DNA of 64,000 nt from Shewanella halotolerans. GTDB taxonomy: Bacteria; Pseudomonadota; Gammaproteobacteria; Enterobacterales; Shewanellaceae. The notes beneath the pieces were generated by a model. That model was not told the DNA's origin. It searched no databases and saw nothing but the letters and a program-made list of their open reading frames with translations. The stretch lies in assembly GCF_019457535.1 (NCBI RefSeq), contig NZ_CP080417.1, forward strand, positions 1,674,001-1,738,000. Reading direction: 5' to 3'. Made by a program: the position numbers and the translations under genes. This document shows, piece after piece, positions 16,115 to 24,859 of the stretch (positions are counted from its first letter, which is position 1; every line of letters starts with the position of its first letter).

Positions 16115-16879
16115 ATGTCCCTCGAACTGAGTTATGAACTGATGGCACTGCTGTTTGCGGTAGCCGCCCTGGCCGGTTTTATCGACTCCATCGCCGGAGG
16201 CGGCGGCCTGATCACCATTCCTGTGCTAATGTGGGCCGGCCTGCCACCCACGGCAGCGCTGGCGACCAATAAGCTACAGGCCTGTGGCGGCAGTTTCTTC
16301 GCCAGTTTCTACTTCGTGCGTAAGGGAATGGTGGATCTCGGTAAGATGAAATTGGCCATCTGCTGCGCCTTTCTTGGCGCGGCGCTTGGGACGGTGGCGG
16401 TGCAGCTAATCGATGCCAGTGTGCTGAAGCTGCTGCTGCCCTTCTTGATCCTGGCGATCGGCTGCTACTTCCTGTTTTCCAAGTCCATCAGTGAAGAGGA
16501 TAAGCATCAGGTGATGTCGCCAACCCTCTTTGGCCTGACAGCCGCGTTAGGGGTAGGCTTCTACGATGGTTTCTTCGGTCCGGGCACCGGCAGTTTCTTC
16601 GCGCTGGCCTTCGTGTCGCTCGCCGGATACGGGCTGGCGAAGGCGACAGCCCATGCCAAGGTGCTCAATTTTTCTACCAACATCGCCTCGCTGATCTTCT
16701 TCGCCCTAGGCGGCAAGGTGCTCTGGCTGCTGGGCGGCGTGATGCTGTTGGGTCAGGCGATTGGCGCTACCTTGGGTTCGCGGATGGTGGTGACTAAGGG
16801 CAGCAAGATCATCCGCCCGCTGGTGGTGACCATGTCGATCGCCATGAGTGGCAAGTTGTTGCTGGAGCATTATCTATAG
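16115..16879 (+). CDS. TSUP family (TauE/SafE) membrane permease
   Basis: 254 residues, hydrophobic throughout with about eight membrane segments. The first half has AGFIDSIAGGGGLITIPVL and the second GFYDGFFGPGTGSFFALAF, the paired Gly-rich repeats of TauE/SafE/YfcA exporters. The family moves small anions such as sulfonates, sulfite or organic acids; the substrate here cannot be told. Probably controlled by the divergent LysR protein. Confidence 0.9.
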   Translation: MSLELSYELMALLFAVAALAGFIDSIAGGGGLITIPVLMWAGLPPTAALATNKLQACGGSFFASFYFVRKGMVDLGKMKLAICCAFLGAALGTVAVQLIDASVLKLLLPFLILAIGCYFLFSKSISEEDKHQVMSPTLFGLTAALGVGFYDGFFGPGTGSFFALAFVSLAGYGLAKATAHAKVLNFSTNIASLIFFALGGKVLWLLGGVMLLGQAIGATLGSRMVVTKGSKIIRPLVVTMSIAMSGKLLLEHYL

Positions 16880-16913
16880 TCTTTTTTCTGACATAAGAGG
16901 GCTGTTGTCACCG

Positions 16914-16928
16914 TAAGTCAGTGACTTA
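16914..16928. promoter_or_regulatory. 15-bp palindrome before the MORN_2 operon
   Basis: TAAGTCA-G-TGACTTA is a perfect dyad about 120 bp before the first gene of the operon, in an otherwise featureless 167-bp spacer. A role as operator is possible but unsupported. Confidence 0.25.
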
Positions 16929-17046
16929 GGGGAGCTGACAGCGGAAATCGAATGCTGTGTATTTCACCTGAGTTTTGTGTAGAATGGCTGGAGGTTTAGT
17001 TTAATCTCATTACATTTCAGTAACATGCAAAGCCAGGGAAGTTAGG

Positions 17047-19323
17047 ATGGCCTTTAGCCAAAACAGGATTGTTTGTACGGCATTGACGCTCTGTTTGAGC
17101 CTGTTCGCGTCTCAGAGTCATTATTGTGAGGCGAATAGCCGGGAAACGGATGCCCGCCCCCATGAATATCAAGTCACCAAGAGTACCCTCTATGTTCATG
17201 GTGACAGCCAGCAAGTCGGCGTCCGGGCCCGCGCGCTCCTCAAGTATCAAACAGATTCGACAGCAAGTAGCGGCAATGGCGTCAGCCTCTCTGTTATCCC
17301 GACTATGCTGCAGTATCAAGACCCTGCCTATCGACTCAATATCAATAGTTTCGATGATGCTGGCCGCGGCGCGGCGCTGGCCAAAATAGTGCGTCAGGGA
17401 GTGCGGTTAAGCGTCGGCGACAAGGTCGCTACAAACCAAAGTCAGGTGCGTTTCAAGGCCCAGGATGAGTGGGATGCCTATCTGGCCAAGCAGGGCAAAG
17501 AGGCTGCCAGGGCGCTGGCACCGCTGAAATCCCTGTTCATGCTCAATCCGCTCATTCCCCAGACTCAATGGCAAGCAAAGGCGCCTAGTGTGGGTGACAC
17601 CCTTAAGCTCGGCAACCTGTTTCTAATCGCAGCGAGTGAGTTAACACGCTGGCAGATAACCGCCATCGAGGGGCAATGGGTGACGGCGACGCTCGAGCAG
17701 AGCAGTGTGCAACAAGGAATAGAAAACCGGCGCTATGGCCTGCTGAGGTTCAACAGGCGTAGCGGCTGGCTAGATAGGCTCTTGTTGGTGGAACAGCAGG
17801 AGAAAGGCGATAGGAGGCAGACGCGTCGCTGGCTGCTGGCACCTAAATCGACTCTCTATGTGAGCGACATGCTGTGGCAGGATGATGGAAGCACTATCGA
17901 TGATAGTGGCTTCCCCCTTGAAGCTGATGACGATCTCTTTGAGATCCCAACCTTGCCCATGACGCCAGACGACCCTGATGCGACCCTCCCTATGATGGAG
18001 TCAGACCAAGGGATTATGTCAGCGGGTTGGGGCGGTGATGATATCGAGCTGCGCTATGTTCATGGCCTAGTCGCTGGGGACTTTGCCACCTCGGTCAAAT
18101 ACCAAAATATCCAGCTTATCGACTGGCGCGATCGGGTGATAAATCTACCCTTGTGGCGCCATAGTGCCCGCGGCGCCAGCGCCCTGGAGGGCGTGGTCAG
18201 TTCAGGGGTTAATCTGCTGCCGCTCGGCTGGGGCGAGAGCCGGGCCAAGTTGGAGGAGCTCTATCAGGTCCGCGCCGAGGTGAGTTTTACTCCGGTACGC
18301 ACTTACACTGAGCAAGTCTCCTGGCAGGCGCTGTTGAAGCAGCCTTACCACTTTGGCGAGGCGACGCTAACAATCAGGGCTCTGAACAAACCCGGTCGCT
18401 ATCGCCTGGTTGTGACTAATCGTGGAGTTAACAGCCTGTCGCCTGACTTCAATGGTCTAAACGGCAAGTTGGGCTTCGAAGCGCCAGTAGGTCTGCGGCC
18501 TAAGTGGCTGACGAGTACAGAGCAACTGTTGCTCGATGAACTCTTTTTTCGCGAGCAGGCCTCTCATGTCTACATCTTGCAGTTAGCCCAGGTGCCCACA
18601 TCACTCTCAATCCTCCATGGCGAACAGCTAAGAGATAGGGTGACAACTAAAGCGATCACCTTCGTGACTCAGTCAGACTTTGAGGCGAACCTCGCCAATC
18701 CACCGCTAACGCCAGCCTCAAGGGGCAGCTTTAACAGCGATGCATCTGCTAAGTCGAGAGAGAGATGGCAGTTGGCTGAGCCATCGGTCGCCTCGCGCAC
18801 AGGTAACGATCTCTATATTCCCATGCCGACCGCCCTTGCCGAGGTGTGTCGGCCGCAGATAGATAAAGGGTTTAACGAGGCTGGTAAGCCGGTACAGTGG
18901 CGCCTTATCGATAACGGTCAGGGGCAGAGCGCCTATGTGCTGGCTAGCCAAGATGGCAGCCGGCGCTATTTCTACGACAAAAGCATCCAGGGCAGCATTG
19001 TCTGTCAAGGGCGCCCTCAGTGGCTGAGTATTGGGCAGGGCGATAAGCGTCGTCCCTGGCTGGTGGATCTAACCCCTTGGCTATCTAATCTGGATAAGCG
19101 CAAGGCTAAGGTGAGTCGTTTGTATCGTTCGCTGCTGATAACAGACGCCGAAGGGCGACCACTGTCGCCGCGTCTGCCTAAGGATGCCGAGGGGCTGGAG
19201 AAGGCCTTGGTTGAGGGACGATTTCTTAGCGTCGATGGCGCGGCGAGCAGCGCCGCCTATCTCAGTGTCGGCGATGAGCCTATGAGCTTTCCCTATCAGT
19301 TTAAGCTCAAGCCTCTGCCCTAG
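17047..19323 (+). CDS. Unrecognised secreted protein heading the MORN_2 operon
   Basis: 758 residues with an N-terminal signal peptide (VCTALTLCLSLFASQSHYC). I recognise no domain. STLYVHGD near residue 47 and STLYVSDM near 275 recur; around residues 295-320 lies an Asp/Pro-rich acidic stretch (DDDLFEIPTLPMTPDDPDA). The rest looks like beta-rich extracellular protein with many short polar strands. It contains few cysteines and no membrane segment after the signal. The next gene follows within 10 bp and encodes an exported MORN_2 repeat protein, so the two are cotranscribed and probably work in the same compartment. Confidence 0.7.
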   Translation: MAFSQNRIVCTALTLCLSLFASQSHYCEANSRETDARPHEYQVTKSTLYVHGDSQQVGVRARALLKYQTDSTASSGNGVSLSVIPTMLQYQDPAYRLNINSFDDAGRGAALAKIVRQGVRLSVGDKVATNQSQVRFKAQDEWDAYLAKQGKEAARALAPLKSLFMLNPLIPQTQWQAKAPSVGDTLKLGNLFLIAASELTRWQITAIEGQWVTATLEQSSVQQGIENRRYGLLRFNRRSGWLDRLLLVEQQEKGDRRQTRRWLLAPKSTLYVSDMLWQDDGSTIDDSGFPLEADDDLFEIPTLPMTPDDPDATLPMMESDQGIMSAGWGGDDIELRYVHGLVAGDFATSVKYQNIQLIDWRDRVINLPLWRHSARGASALEGVVSSGVNLLPLGWGESRAKLEELYQVRAEVSFTPVRTYTEQVSWQALLKQPYHFGEATLTIRALNKPGRYRLVVTNRGVNSLSPDFNGLNGKLGFEAPVGLRPKWLTSTEQLLLDELFFREQASHVYILQLAQVPTSLSILHGEQLRDRVTTKAITFVTQSDFEANLANPPLTPASRGSFNSDASAKSRERWQLAEPSVASRTGNDLYIPMPTALAEVCRPQIDKGFNEAGKPVQWRLIDNGQGQSAYVLASQDGSRRYFYDKSIQGSIVCQGRPQWLSIGQGDKRRPWLVDLTPWLSNLDKRKAKVSRLYRSLLITDAEGRPLSPRLPKDAEGLEKALVEGRFLSVDGAASSAAYLSVGDEPMSFPYQFKLKPLP

Positions 19324-19332
19324 GAGATGAGA

Positions 19333-21141
19333 ATGCAGCGTATCTTACTGTTTCTGCTTGTCTTGTGTTTAAGCTTGGGCGCCGCCGAGGCGAGCATCTG
19401 GCTCAATAAGGACTGGCAACCGACCGAGCTAAAGAGCGAGGCCAAGTTTTATCTCAAGAAACCGCTCGAGCCTCTGCCCGGCTCATCCTTGGGGCGGTTT
19501 CGCTTCGAGCCCTATTATCTCGGCACCAAGATCAAGCAATTTAGTGGCGCCCTAAGCAGTGATCGTCTGGGAGATGAGGGCACTCATCCCGTGGGGCTTT
19601 ATCGCTTCTTCGCCAGCGATGGCGCCTTGATCGAGCAGGGCGAATTTAATGACCAGGGTCAGCGCCAAGGCCTGGTGAAGATTTACGATGAGCAGGGAAA
19701 ACTCAGCTGCGACTGCCGCTTTGATAGGGGCGAGAGAGAAGGCACGCAGAAAGAGTATTACCCTACAGGCGAGCTTAAGCGCGAGTCTGTTTATCACCAG
19801 GGCAAGCCTGTGCAGCAGGAGATGGTCTATACGCCGACCGGGGCGCCGGTGCGAGTCCTCTGCCATACCGGGCAGTGCAGTGACCGCTTCTATAACCCGC
19901 AGGGTCAGCTGACTATGGAAAGCCAGAAGCGCGATGGGCGCAAGCATGGCACCGAAACCTACTGGCAGGATGGCAAGGTGGAGGTGACCCAGGACTATCG
20001 TAACGGCAAGGAGGAGGGCGATTACTTTGCTTATTTTCAAAGTGGTCAGCTCAAGCAGCATCACAGATGGAAAAATGGCATCAAGACGGGCGAGCAGCTG
20101 AACTATTTCGAAGATGGTCGCCTGGCTAAACGCGAGATCCTCGATGAACGTGGCCGCACGGAGAGCGTGGTCGAGTATCGTGACAATGGCGAGCGCTATC
20201 TCGAGGCGGAATATCGCTACCTTGCCGATGGTGACCGCCAAGAGGTGAGGCGCTTCTATCAAAAAGAGGTCTTGGTCAAGCAGATAGAGCAACACAAGCT
20301 GAGGCAGTGGCGTCTGGTCAGCCAATATCTTGAGGGCGAGATAATCGGCCGCGAGGAGACACTGGCGGGTAAGCTCACCGGATTAAAAATTGAGGCCAAG
20401 CTTGGCGGGAGCATTAAGCTTAGCGGTAACAACAGGCTTGGCGGGAGCAATAGGCTTGGCGCAAACAATAGTCACGCCGCTAATAATAACCACAGCCGGA
20501 GCAATCAAGTCGCCTGGATAGAGAAGATCCACTATCTCGATGGCGTGAAGCAGGGAAAGGCCGAGAAACGAAGCGGCGATGGCAGGCTCATCTATCAGGG
20601 AGAATATGCCGCCGATAACCAGGTGGGTGATTGGGTGATGCAGAGCCGCGAGATGCTCACCCAGTGCCACTATAACCGTCATGGCCGGCTCGATGGCGAG
20701 TATTTATCCCTGGGAGAGGCGGGTCAGGTGTTGGAGCGAATTCACTATCGCGATGGCGAGCTGACCGGCAAATTTGAGCGCTACTATAGCGACGGCGAGA
20801 TCTACGCGCGAGGCCAATATCTTAACGGTCAGCGTGACGGCGATTGGATAGTGCCGTCGAGCGAGGGGGATTATTCGCCGCGCCCCGTGGCTAGGCGCGA
20901 GTATTGGCAAGGCCGATATCGGGCAGGTAAGCAGGTGGGGAAATGGCAGCGTTTCAGCGCCCAGGGCTATGGGCTGGCTATCGCGAAGTTTGATGAGCAG
21001 GGGCGCCTGCATGGCACTCAGTATGCGTTTTATGATGATGGCGCCCTGAGCAAGCGAAGCGAGTATCGCCACGGCGAGCCGACCGAGGCTGAACAAAGCT
21101 GGCCCTATCGCACTCAGCATGAGCTGATCTTTCGGCGATAG
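19333..21141 (+). CDS. Exported MORN_2 (YwqK-like) repeat protein with inserted hexapeptide repeat
   Basis: 602 residues from the ATG at 19333, which has AGGAG six bases upstream; the ATG at 19327 touches that site and is unlikely. Signal peptide MQRILLFLLVLCLSLGAAEA. The mature part is an array of about 24-residue repeats of the form G-x-x-x-x-Y-x-x-G-x-L-x-x-x-x-x-Y-x-x-G, e.g. GTQKEYYPTGELKRESVYHQ and GDYFAYFQSGQLKQHHRW. These MORN_2 units occur in YwqK-type proteins. The array is interrupted near residues 356-391 by six hexapeptides close to (K/R)LGGSN. Function unknown; an exported binding or scaffold protein is likely. Confidence 0.75.
   Translation: MQRILLFLLVLCLSLGAAEASIWLNKDWQPTELKSEAKFYLKKPLEPLPGSSLGRFRFEPYYLGTKIKQFSGALSSDRLGDEGTHPVGLYRFFASDGALIEQGEFNDQGQRQGLVKIYDEQGKLSCDCRFDRGEREGTQKEYYPTGELKRESVYHQGKPVQQEMVYTPTGAPVRVLCHTGQCSDRFYNPQGQLTMESQKRDGRKHGTETYWQDGKVEVTQDYRNGKEEGDYFAYFQSGQLKQHHRWKNGIKTGEQLNYFEDGRLAKREILDERGRTESVVEYRDNGERYLEAEYRYLADGDRQEVRRFYQKEVLVKQIEQHKLRQWRLVSQYLEGEIIGREETLAGKLTGLKIEAKLGGSIKLSGNNRLGGSNRLGANNSHAANNNHSRSNQVAWIEKIHYLDGVKQGKAEKRSGDGRLIYQGEYAADNQVGDWVMQSREMLTQCHYNRHGRLDGEYLSLGEAGQVLERIHYRDGELTGKFERYYSDGEIYARGQYLNGQRDGDWIVPSSEGDYSPRPVARREYWQGRYRAGKQVGKWQRFSAQGYGLAIAKFDEQGRLHGTQYAFYDDGALSKRSEYRHGEPTEAEQSWPYRTQHELIFRR
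20398..20505 (+). repeat. 18-bp in-frame minisatellite, six units
   Basis: Six consecutive 18-bp units, e.g. AAGCTTGGCGGGAGCATT and AGGCTTGGCGGGAGCAAT, encode KLGGSI-KLSGNN-RLGGSN-RLGANN-SHAANN-NHSRSN. The first four are closely alike and the last two diverged. Unit length is a multiple of three, so copy-number change keeps the frame. Confidence 0.85.
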
Positions 21142-21246
21142 CAGCAGGGCCTGGCTGCTCACAGTATTATTCAGTAAATATTATTTTTCAGAAGTCTTTT
21201 AGAAACATGTTTTTAGGAACAAATGGTTAGGTACAAGGAAGCTCAT

Positions 21247-23565
21247 ATGCACTCTAATCGCGCTTACTCTGTGTTGTTGGCTGGGATCGGCCTGGGCGTG
21301 TCTAGCTTTATCGCCAGCCCCGTGGCGGCGAGTCAGAATATTTCCAGCCTGATGGTGGAGATCCGCCAGCAGGAAGGGATCGCCACCTACTACAACCTGG
21401 CCACCGGCATGGCGCTGAGTGGTCAGGTGACCCTAGTGCGAGATAATCAAGGCTATACCCTGGGGGAGTTTGCACAGGGCGTGCCCAATGGTCGCTGGCA
21501 GGTCTATCTGCCCAACAATCAGAAGTTGGTGGACGGTGAGTATGTCAGCGGCCTGCAATCGGGACGCTGGCAGTTGTTTAGCCCAAATGGCGAGCTGAGT
21601 GAGGAGCAGTTCTATCTCAACGGCGTGCCAAGCGGCGAGTGGGCCGAATATGATGACTTGGGTAATCTGTATCAGAAGACGGTCTATGAGGCCGGAGTAA
21701 AGACCCAGGTGCTGCGTTATTTCGCCAGCGGTAAGCTTAAGGCTAAAGAGGCCTATGTCGATAATCTGCGCCACGGAGTGTGGGAGACCTACCATGCAAA
21801 CGGCGTGCTGGCTCAGCGACAGCAGTATGCCAACAACCAGTTGTCCGGCCCTTATCTTGCGCAAAACAGCGAGGGGCAGGTGATAGAGACTGGCACGCTA
21901 GATGCCAACGGCGAGCGTCAGGGCCGCTGGCAGACGTTCTATGATGATGGCACGCCAGAGCGTGACGAGCATTACGTCGCCGGTCGCCTGCACGGCGAGA
22001 GTCTAAGCTACTATCCCAACGGCCAGTTATCGCTGCAGGGGCAATATAGTGAGGATCTGCGCCAGGGCACTCTGGTGCATTACAGCGACACCGGGGTCAA
22101 GCTCGAGGAGGAAAATTACCTCAATGGCGAACATGACGGCATTCAGCGCTATTTTAACCGCGCCGGTATCCTGGTGAGTGAGCTGAGCTATAAGGCGGGC
22201 CTGCAGGCAGGCGTGCAGAAGACCTATTTTGACGACGGTAAACCTAAGAAGGTGATTCGCTACCAGGATCAGATACTGGCCGACAACGGGCAGTATCCCT
22301 TGCATGGCCTGCAGCAGCGCTTCGATTCGGCGGGAAACCTGGTGGCCACTGAGCATTACGATCTGGGGCTGAAAGATGGCAAGTTCGAGACCTATCGACA
22401 GGGCAAGTTGCAGCGTCAGGAGCAGTGGCGTCAGGGCGCGCGTCATGGAGATTTCATCGCCTATTACGATAATGGCAAGCTGCGCAGCCTAGATCAGTAT
22501 CAGGACAATCGCCAGACAGGCAGGGCCGAGCGCTATTTCGACGACGGCACCCTCAAGGAGCGCGGTACGCGCATCGAGGGGCAATGGGTCGGCAAGTATG
22601 AATCCTTCTATGAGACGGGTAAACCCAGAGAACTTATCCATTACAGCGATGAGAAAGTATCCGGCCGCAGCCGCTATCCGCTTCATGGCGCGTTTTCCCG
22701 CTGGTATGCCAACGGCGATCTCAACGAGGCTGGCGAGTACAAGAATGGCGAGAAACAGGGTACCTGGCGTCAGTATCGTCAGGGCATAGTGAGCCGCGAG
22801 ATGACCTTCGAGGCGGGCAAGCTAAACGGGCCTTACAGCGAGTTCGATAACGGACGTCGCCGGGTAACAGGTCATTATCTTGAGGATCGTAAGGAGGGTG
22901 AGTGGACCGAGTATCGCTACCAGGAGAAAGATCCCAGCTTTGGCCCTATTCCCGAGGGCAACATCTATCGCGTCAGCCATTATCGCCAGGACAAACTCGA
23001 TGGCGAGCGGGCCTATTACAGCTTCAAGCAGGTGCGTTATCGCAGCGAGCAGTATCAGGCGGGTGAGCTCAGCGGCCACTACAGCGAGTATTACGCCAAT
23101 AACGGCCAACTCAAGCGCGAGGGCGAGATGCTAGACGGAGAGCAGGTTGGACTCTGGCAAAGCTGGTTTGAAGACGGCGTGCTGTCGGAAAGCGGCGAGT
23201 ATCTTGCGGGTAAGCTTCACGGCGAGTACGCCAAATATTACCCCAATGGCCAGTTAAAGGTGCGTGCCCACTACCAGAAAGACAAGCTCAGCGGCGAGCA
23301 GCTGAGCTACTTCCAAACGGGTAAGCCCCAGGCCAAGGAGCAGTGGCTGGATGGGCAACGTGAAGGCGAGGCCAGCTATTTTCACGCTAATGGCAAGCGG
23401 GCCGAGCAGGGGGCCTTCCTGCGCTCTCGCAAGGAAGGCTTGTGGCGCGCCTACTGGCCAAGTGGTGAGCTGCGCAGCGAAGGCAGCTATATCGCCGATC
23501 GTCAGGCCGGCGACTGGGCCTTCTATGATCAATTCGGCAAGCTGATCAAGACGGAGCATCACTAG
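21247..23565 (+). CDS. Large exported MORN_2 repeat protein, about 28 repeats
   Basis: 772 residues from ATG 21247 (AAGGAAG upstream; an earlier in-frame ATG at 21223 lacks a site). Signal peptide ends near SPVAAS. From about residue 70 to the end I can divide the protein into roughly 28 units of 23-25 residues, each starting G-x-W/Y/F and containing Y-x-x-x-G-x-L, e.g. GRWQTFYDDGTPERDEHY, GEYAKYYPNGQLKVRAHY. Nothing but repeats is visible, so it should form one long beta solenoid-like rod. Known YwqK/MORN_2 proteins are often shorter. It lies third in the operon, 105 bp after the previous gene. Confidence 0.78.
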   Translation: MHSNRAYSVLLAGIGLGVSSFIASPVAASQNISSLMVEIRQQEGIATYYNLATGMALSGQVTLVRDNQGYTLGEFAQGVPNGRWQVYLPNNQKLVDGEYVSGLQSGRWQLFSPNGELSEEQFYLNGVPSGEWAEYDDLGNLYQKTVYEAGVKTQVLRYFASGKLKAKEAYVDNLRHGVWETYHANGVLAQRQQYANNQLSGPYLAQNSEGQVIETGTLDANGERQGRWQTFYDDGTPERDEHYVAGRLHGESLSYYPNGQLSLQGQYSEDLRQGTLVHYSDTGVKLEEENYLNGEHDGIQRYFNRAGILVSELSYKAGLQAGVQKTYFDDGKPKKVIRYQDQILADNGQYPLHGLQQRFDSAGNLVATEHYDLGLKDGKFETYRQGKLQRQEQWRQGARHGDFIAYYDNGKLRSLDQYQDNRQTGRAERYFDDGTLKERGTRIEGQWVGKYESFYETGKPRELIHYSDEKVSGRSRYPLHGAFSRWYANGDLNEAGEYKNGEKQGTWRQYRQGIVSREMTFEAGKLNGPYSEFDNGRRRVTGHYLEDRKEGEWTEYRYQEKDPSFGPIPEGNIYRVSHYRQDKLDGERAYYSFKQVRYRSEQYQAGELSGHYSEYYANNGQLKREGEMLDGEQVGLWQSWFEDGVLSESGEYLAGKLHGEYAKYYPNGQLKVRAHYQKDKLSGEQLSYFQTGKPQAKEQWLDGQREGEASYFHANGKRAEQGAFLRSRKEGLWRAYWPSGELRSEGSYIADRQAGDWAFYDQFGKLIKTEHH

Positions 23566-23679
23566 ATGAGGGGGAGATTCGTGCCACCTATCCAAAGGAC
23601 GCTGGAACAGATCAATTCGAGCAAGGCTGGAACAAGCACTCGAGCGAAGCAGGAACAAGATGGAGCCGGGATAAGATGA
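23566..23679 (+). CDS. Possible 37-residue ORF linking two MORN_2 genes
   Basis: An ATG directly follows the stop of the preceding gene and the frame stays open for 37 codons (MRGRFVPPIQRTLEQINSSK...). Its TGA overlaps the ATG of the next gene as ATGA, the form of translational coupling. The reading frame covers a short degenerate tandem repeat. It may encode a small basic peptide or only carry ribosomes to the next gene; an open frame of this length can also arise by chance. Confidence 0.25.
   Translation: MRGRFVPPIQRTLEQINSSKAGTSTRAKQEQDGAGIR
23601..23667 (+). repeat. Degenerate 19-25 bp tandem repeat, three units
   Basis: Units begin GCTGGAACAGATC, GCTGGAACAAGCAC and GCAGGAACAAGATG and share a following (T)CGAGC/GGAGC. 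They fill most of the spacer between the two MORN_2 genes. Confidence 0.5.
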
Positions 23680-24719
23680 AGCCAGGCGTTAAGCTTATCT
23701 CCCCGGCGTTCTTGGCCTTATTGCTGTTACCCGGTTGTCATCAGGCGCCTCAGCTGCCTATAGATGAGCAGTTACTTACGCCTATCGCGTGCAGTAAGCA
23801 GCAGGTTTACGGGATCTGGGTCGAGACCGACTGCCTAACAGGCTATCGCGGCAAGCCCTTTAGCGGCATAGCGACTCGGGGCGAGCCGGCGACTTACTTT
23901 GGCGCCACCCAGTATCTCGAGGGGAAACGTCATGGATTTAGTTTCTCGGCCGAGGGCAGCCGTATCCTGTCCCAGAGTTGGTATCGCCAAGGGATAAGAG
24001 AGGGTGAGCACTTGGACTATCATGTGCAAAGCCAGCGGCCGAAACGTCAGGTCATCTACAAGAATGGCGAGGAACAGGCGGTCGCCCTGTTCGATGAGGC
24101 TGGCATCATAGAAAGTTATCGCCGCCTGGAGGGCGAAAAGACAGTCGAGTCCATCACCTATGGGCAGGGACGCCCCTGGACGCACCTCTTCTTTCAGGAC
24201 GGCGAGCAGCGTGAGCGCCTGCGTCACTATTTCCCAGACGGCAGCTTGGCCAGTGACGTCCTGTTTCGTAAACAGGATCTTAAGCGGCTAAGCGAGATAA
24301 CCTTCTATGCCAGCGGCAAGGTAAAGACGCGCTATGCCTATGATAGGCAGAGCAATCTGGCCGCGCAGCAGACCTACTGGCCAAACGGTCGCCTTCAATC
24401 TCAGCAGCAATATGGCTTCGATCCGCTTATCGAGCGCCACGGTGAGCAGCGCCGTTTCTGTCAGTCTAGCGGCGCGCTGGAGGAGCTCGCTCACTATGAG
24501 ATGGGCGTCGAGCATGGGCGATTCGAATGGTATCACTGCAATGGCCAGCTGATGAATGCCAAGCAGTTTCGACAGGGTGTCCTGGTGGATACAGAGGTGA
24601 AGACCTTCGATGAATCGGGCAACCTGATTAAACGCGAGCGCTTCGACGGCCAAGGGGAATTACTCGAGGCGTTTTACTTTAACGCTGCGGGTCAGCAGAT
24701 CTATTATGAGCGGCCTTGA
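23676..24719 (+). CDS. MORN_2 repeat lipoprotein closing the operon
   Basis: 347 residues. The N terminus MKPGVKLISPAFLALLLLPGCHQ is a lipoprotein signal with lipobox LPGC, so unlike its two operon partners it is membrane-anchored. About ten divergent MORN_2 units follow, e.g. LRHYFPDGSLASDVLF and QQTYWPNGRLQSQQQY. Extra cysteines (CSKQQ, ETDCLTG, RRFCQSS, YHCNGQ) could form disulfides. It may tether the repeat proteins to the envelope; this is inferred from the signal alone. Stop and start overlap (ATGA) with the possible small ORF upstream. Confidence 0.72.
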   Translation: MKPGVKLISPAFLALLLLPGCHQAPQLPIDEQLLTPIACSKQQVYGIWVETDCLTGYRGKPFSGIATRGEPATYFGATQYLEGKRHGFSFSAEGSRILSQSWYRQGIREGEHLDYHVQSQRPKRQVIYKNGEEQAVALFDEAGIIESYRRLEGEKTVESITYGQGRPWTHLFFQDGEQRERLRHYFPDGSLASDVLFRKQDLKRLSEITFYASGKVKTRYAYDRQSNLAAQQTYWPNGRLQSQQQYGFDPLIERHGEQRRFCQSSGALEELAHYEMGVEHGRFEWYHCNGQLMNAKQFRQGVLVDTEVKTFDESGNLIKRERFDGQGELLEAFYFNAAGQQIYYERP

Positions 24720-24723
24720 TTCA

Positions 24724-24781
24724 GGCGCTATTATTTCGGGGGCTAAGATCCGGGCGCTATGATCCAGGGGCTATGATCTAG
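24724..24781. repeat. 14-16 bp degenerate tandem repeat, four units
   Basis: Units GGCGCTATTATTTCGG, GGGCTAAGATCCGG, GCGCTATGATCCAG, GGGCTATGATCTAG follow each other right after the MORN_2 operon stop codon. No T run follows, so it is not a normal terminator. Confidence 0.6.
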
Positions 24782-24859
24782 GTCCTGTTTTGTTATCTCA
24801 GGGAAAGGTAATATAGCCGTCTTATTTTTCGTCAGATTCGATGCGATACTTTAATTTAC

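Noticed and set aside
19552..20325. 257-codon minus-strand frame inside the MORN_2 gene
   Set aside because: It is antisense to a repeat protein; the long frame comes from repeated codons on the coding strand.
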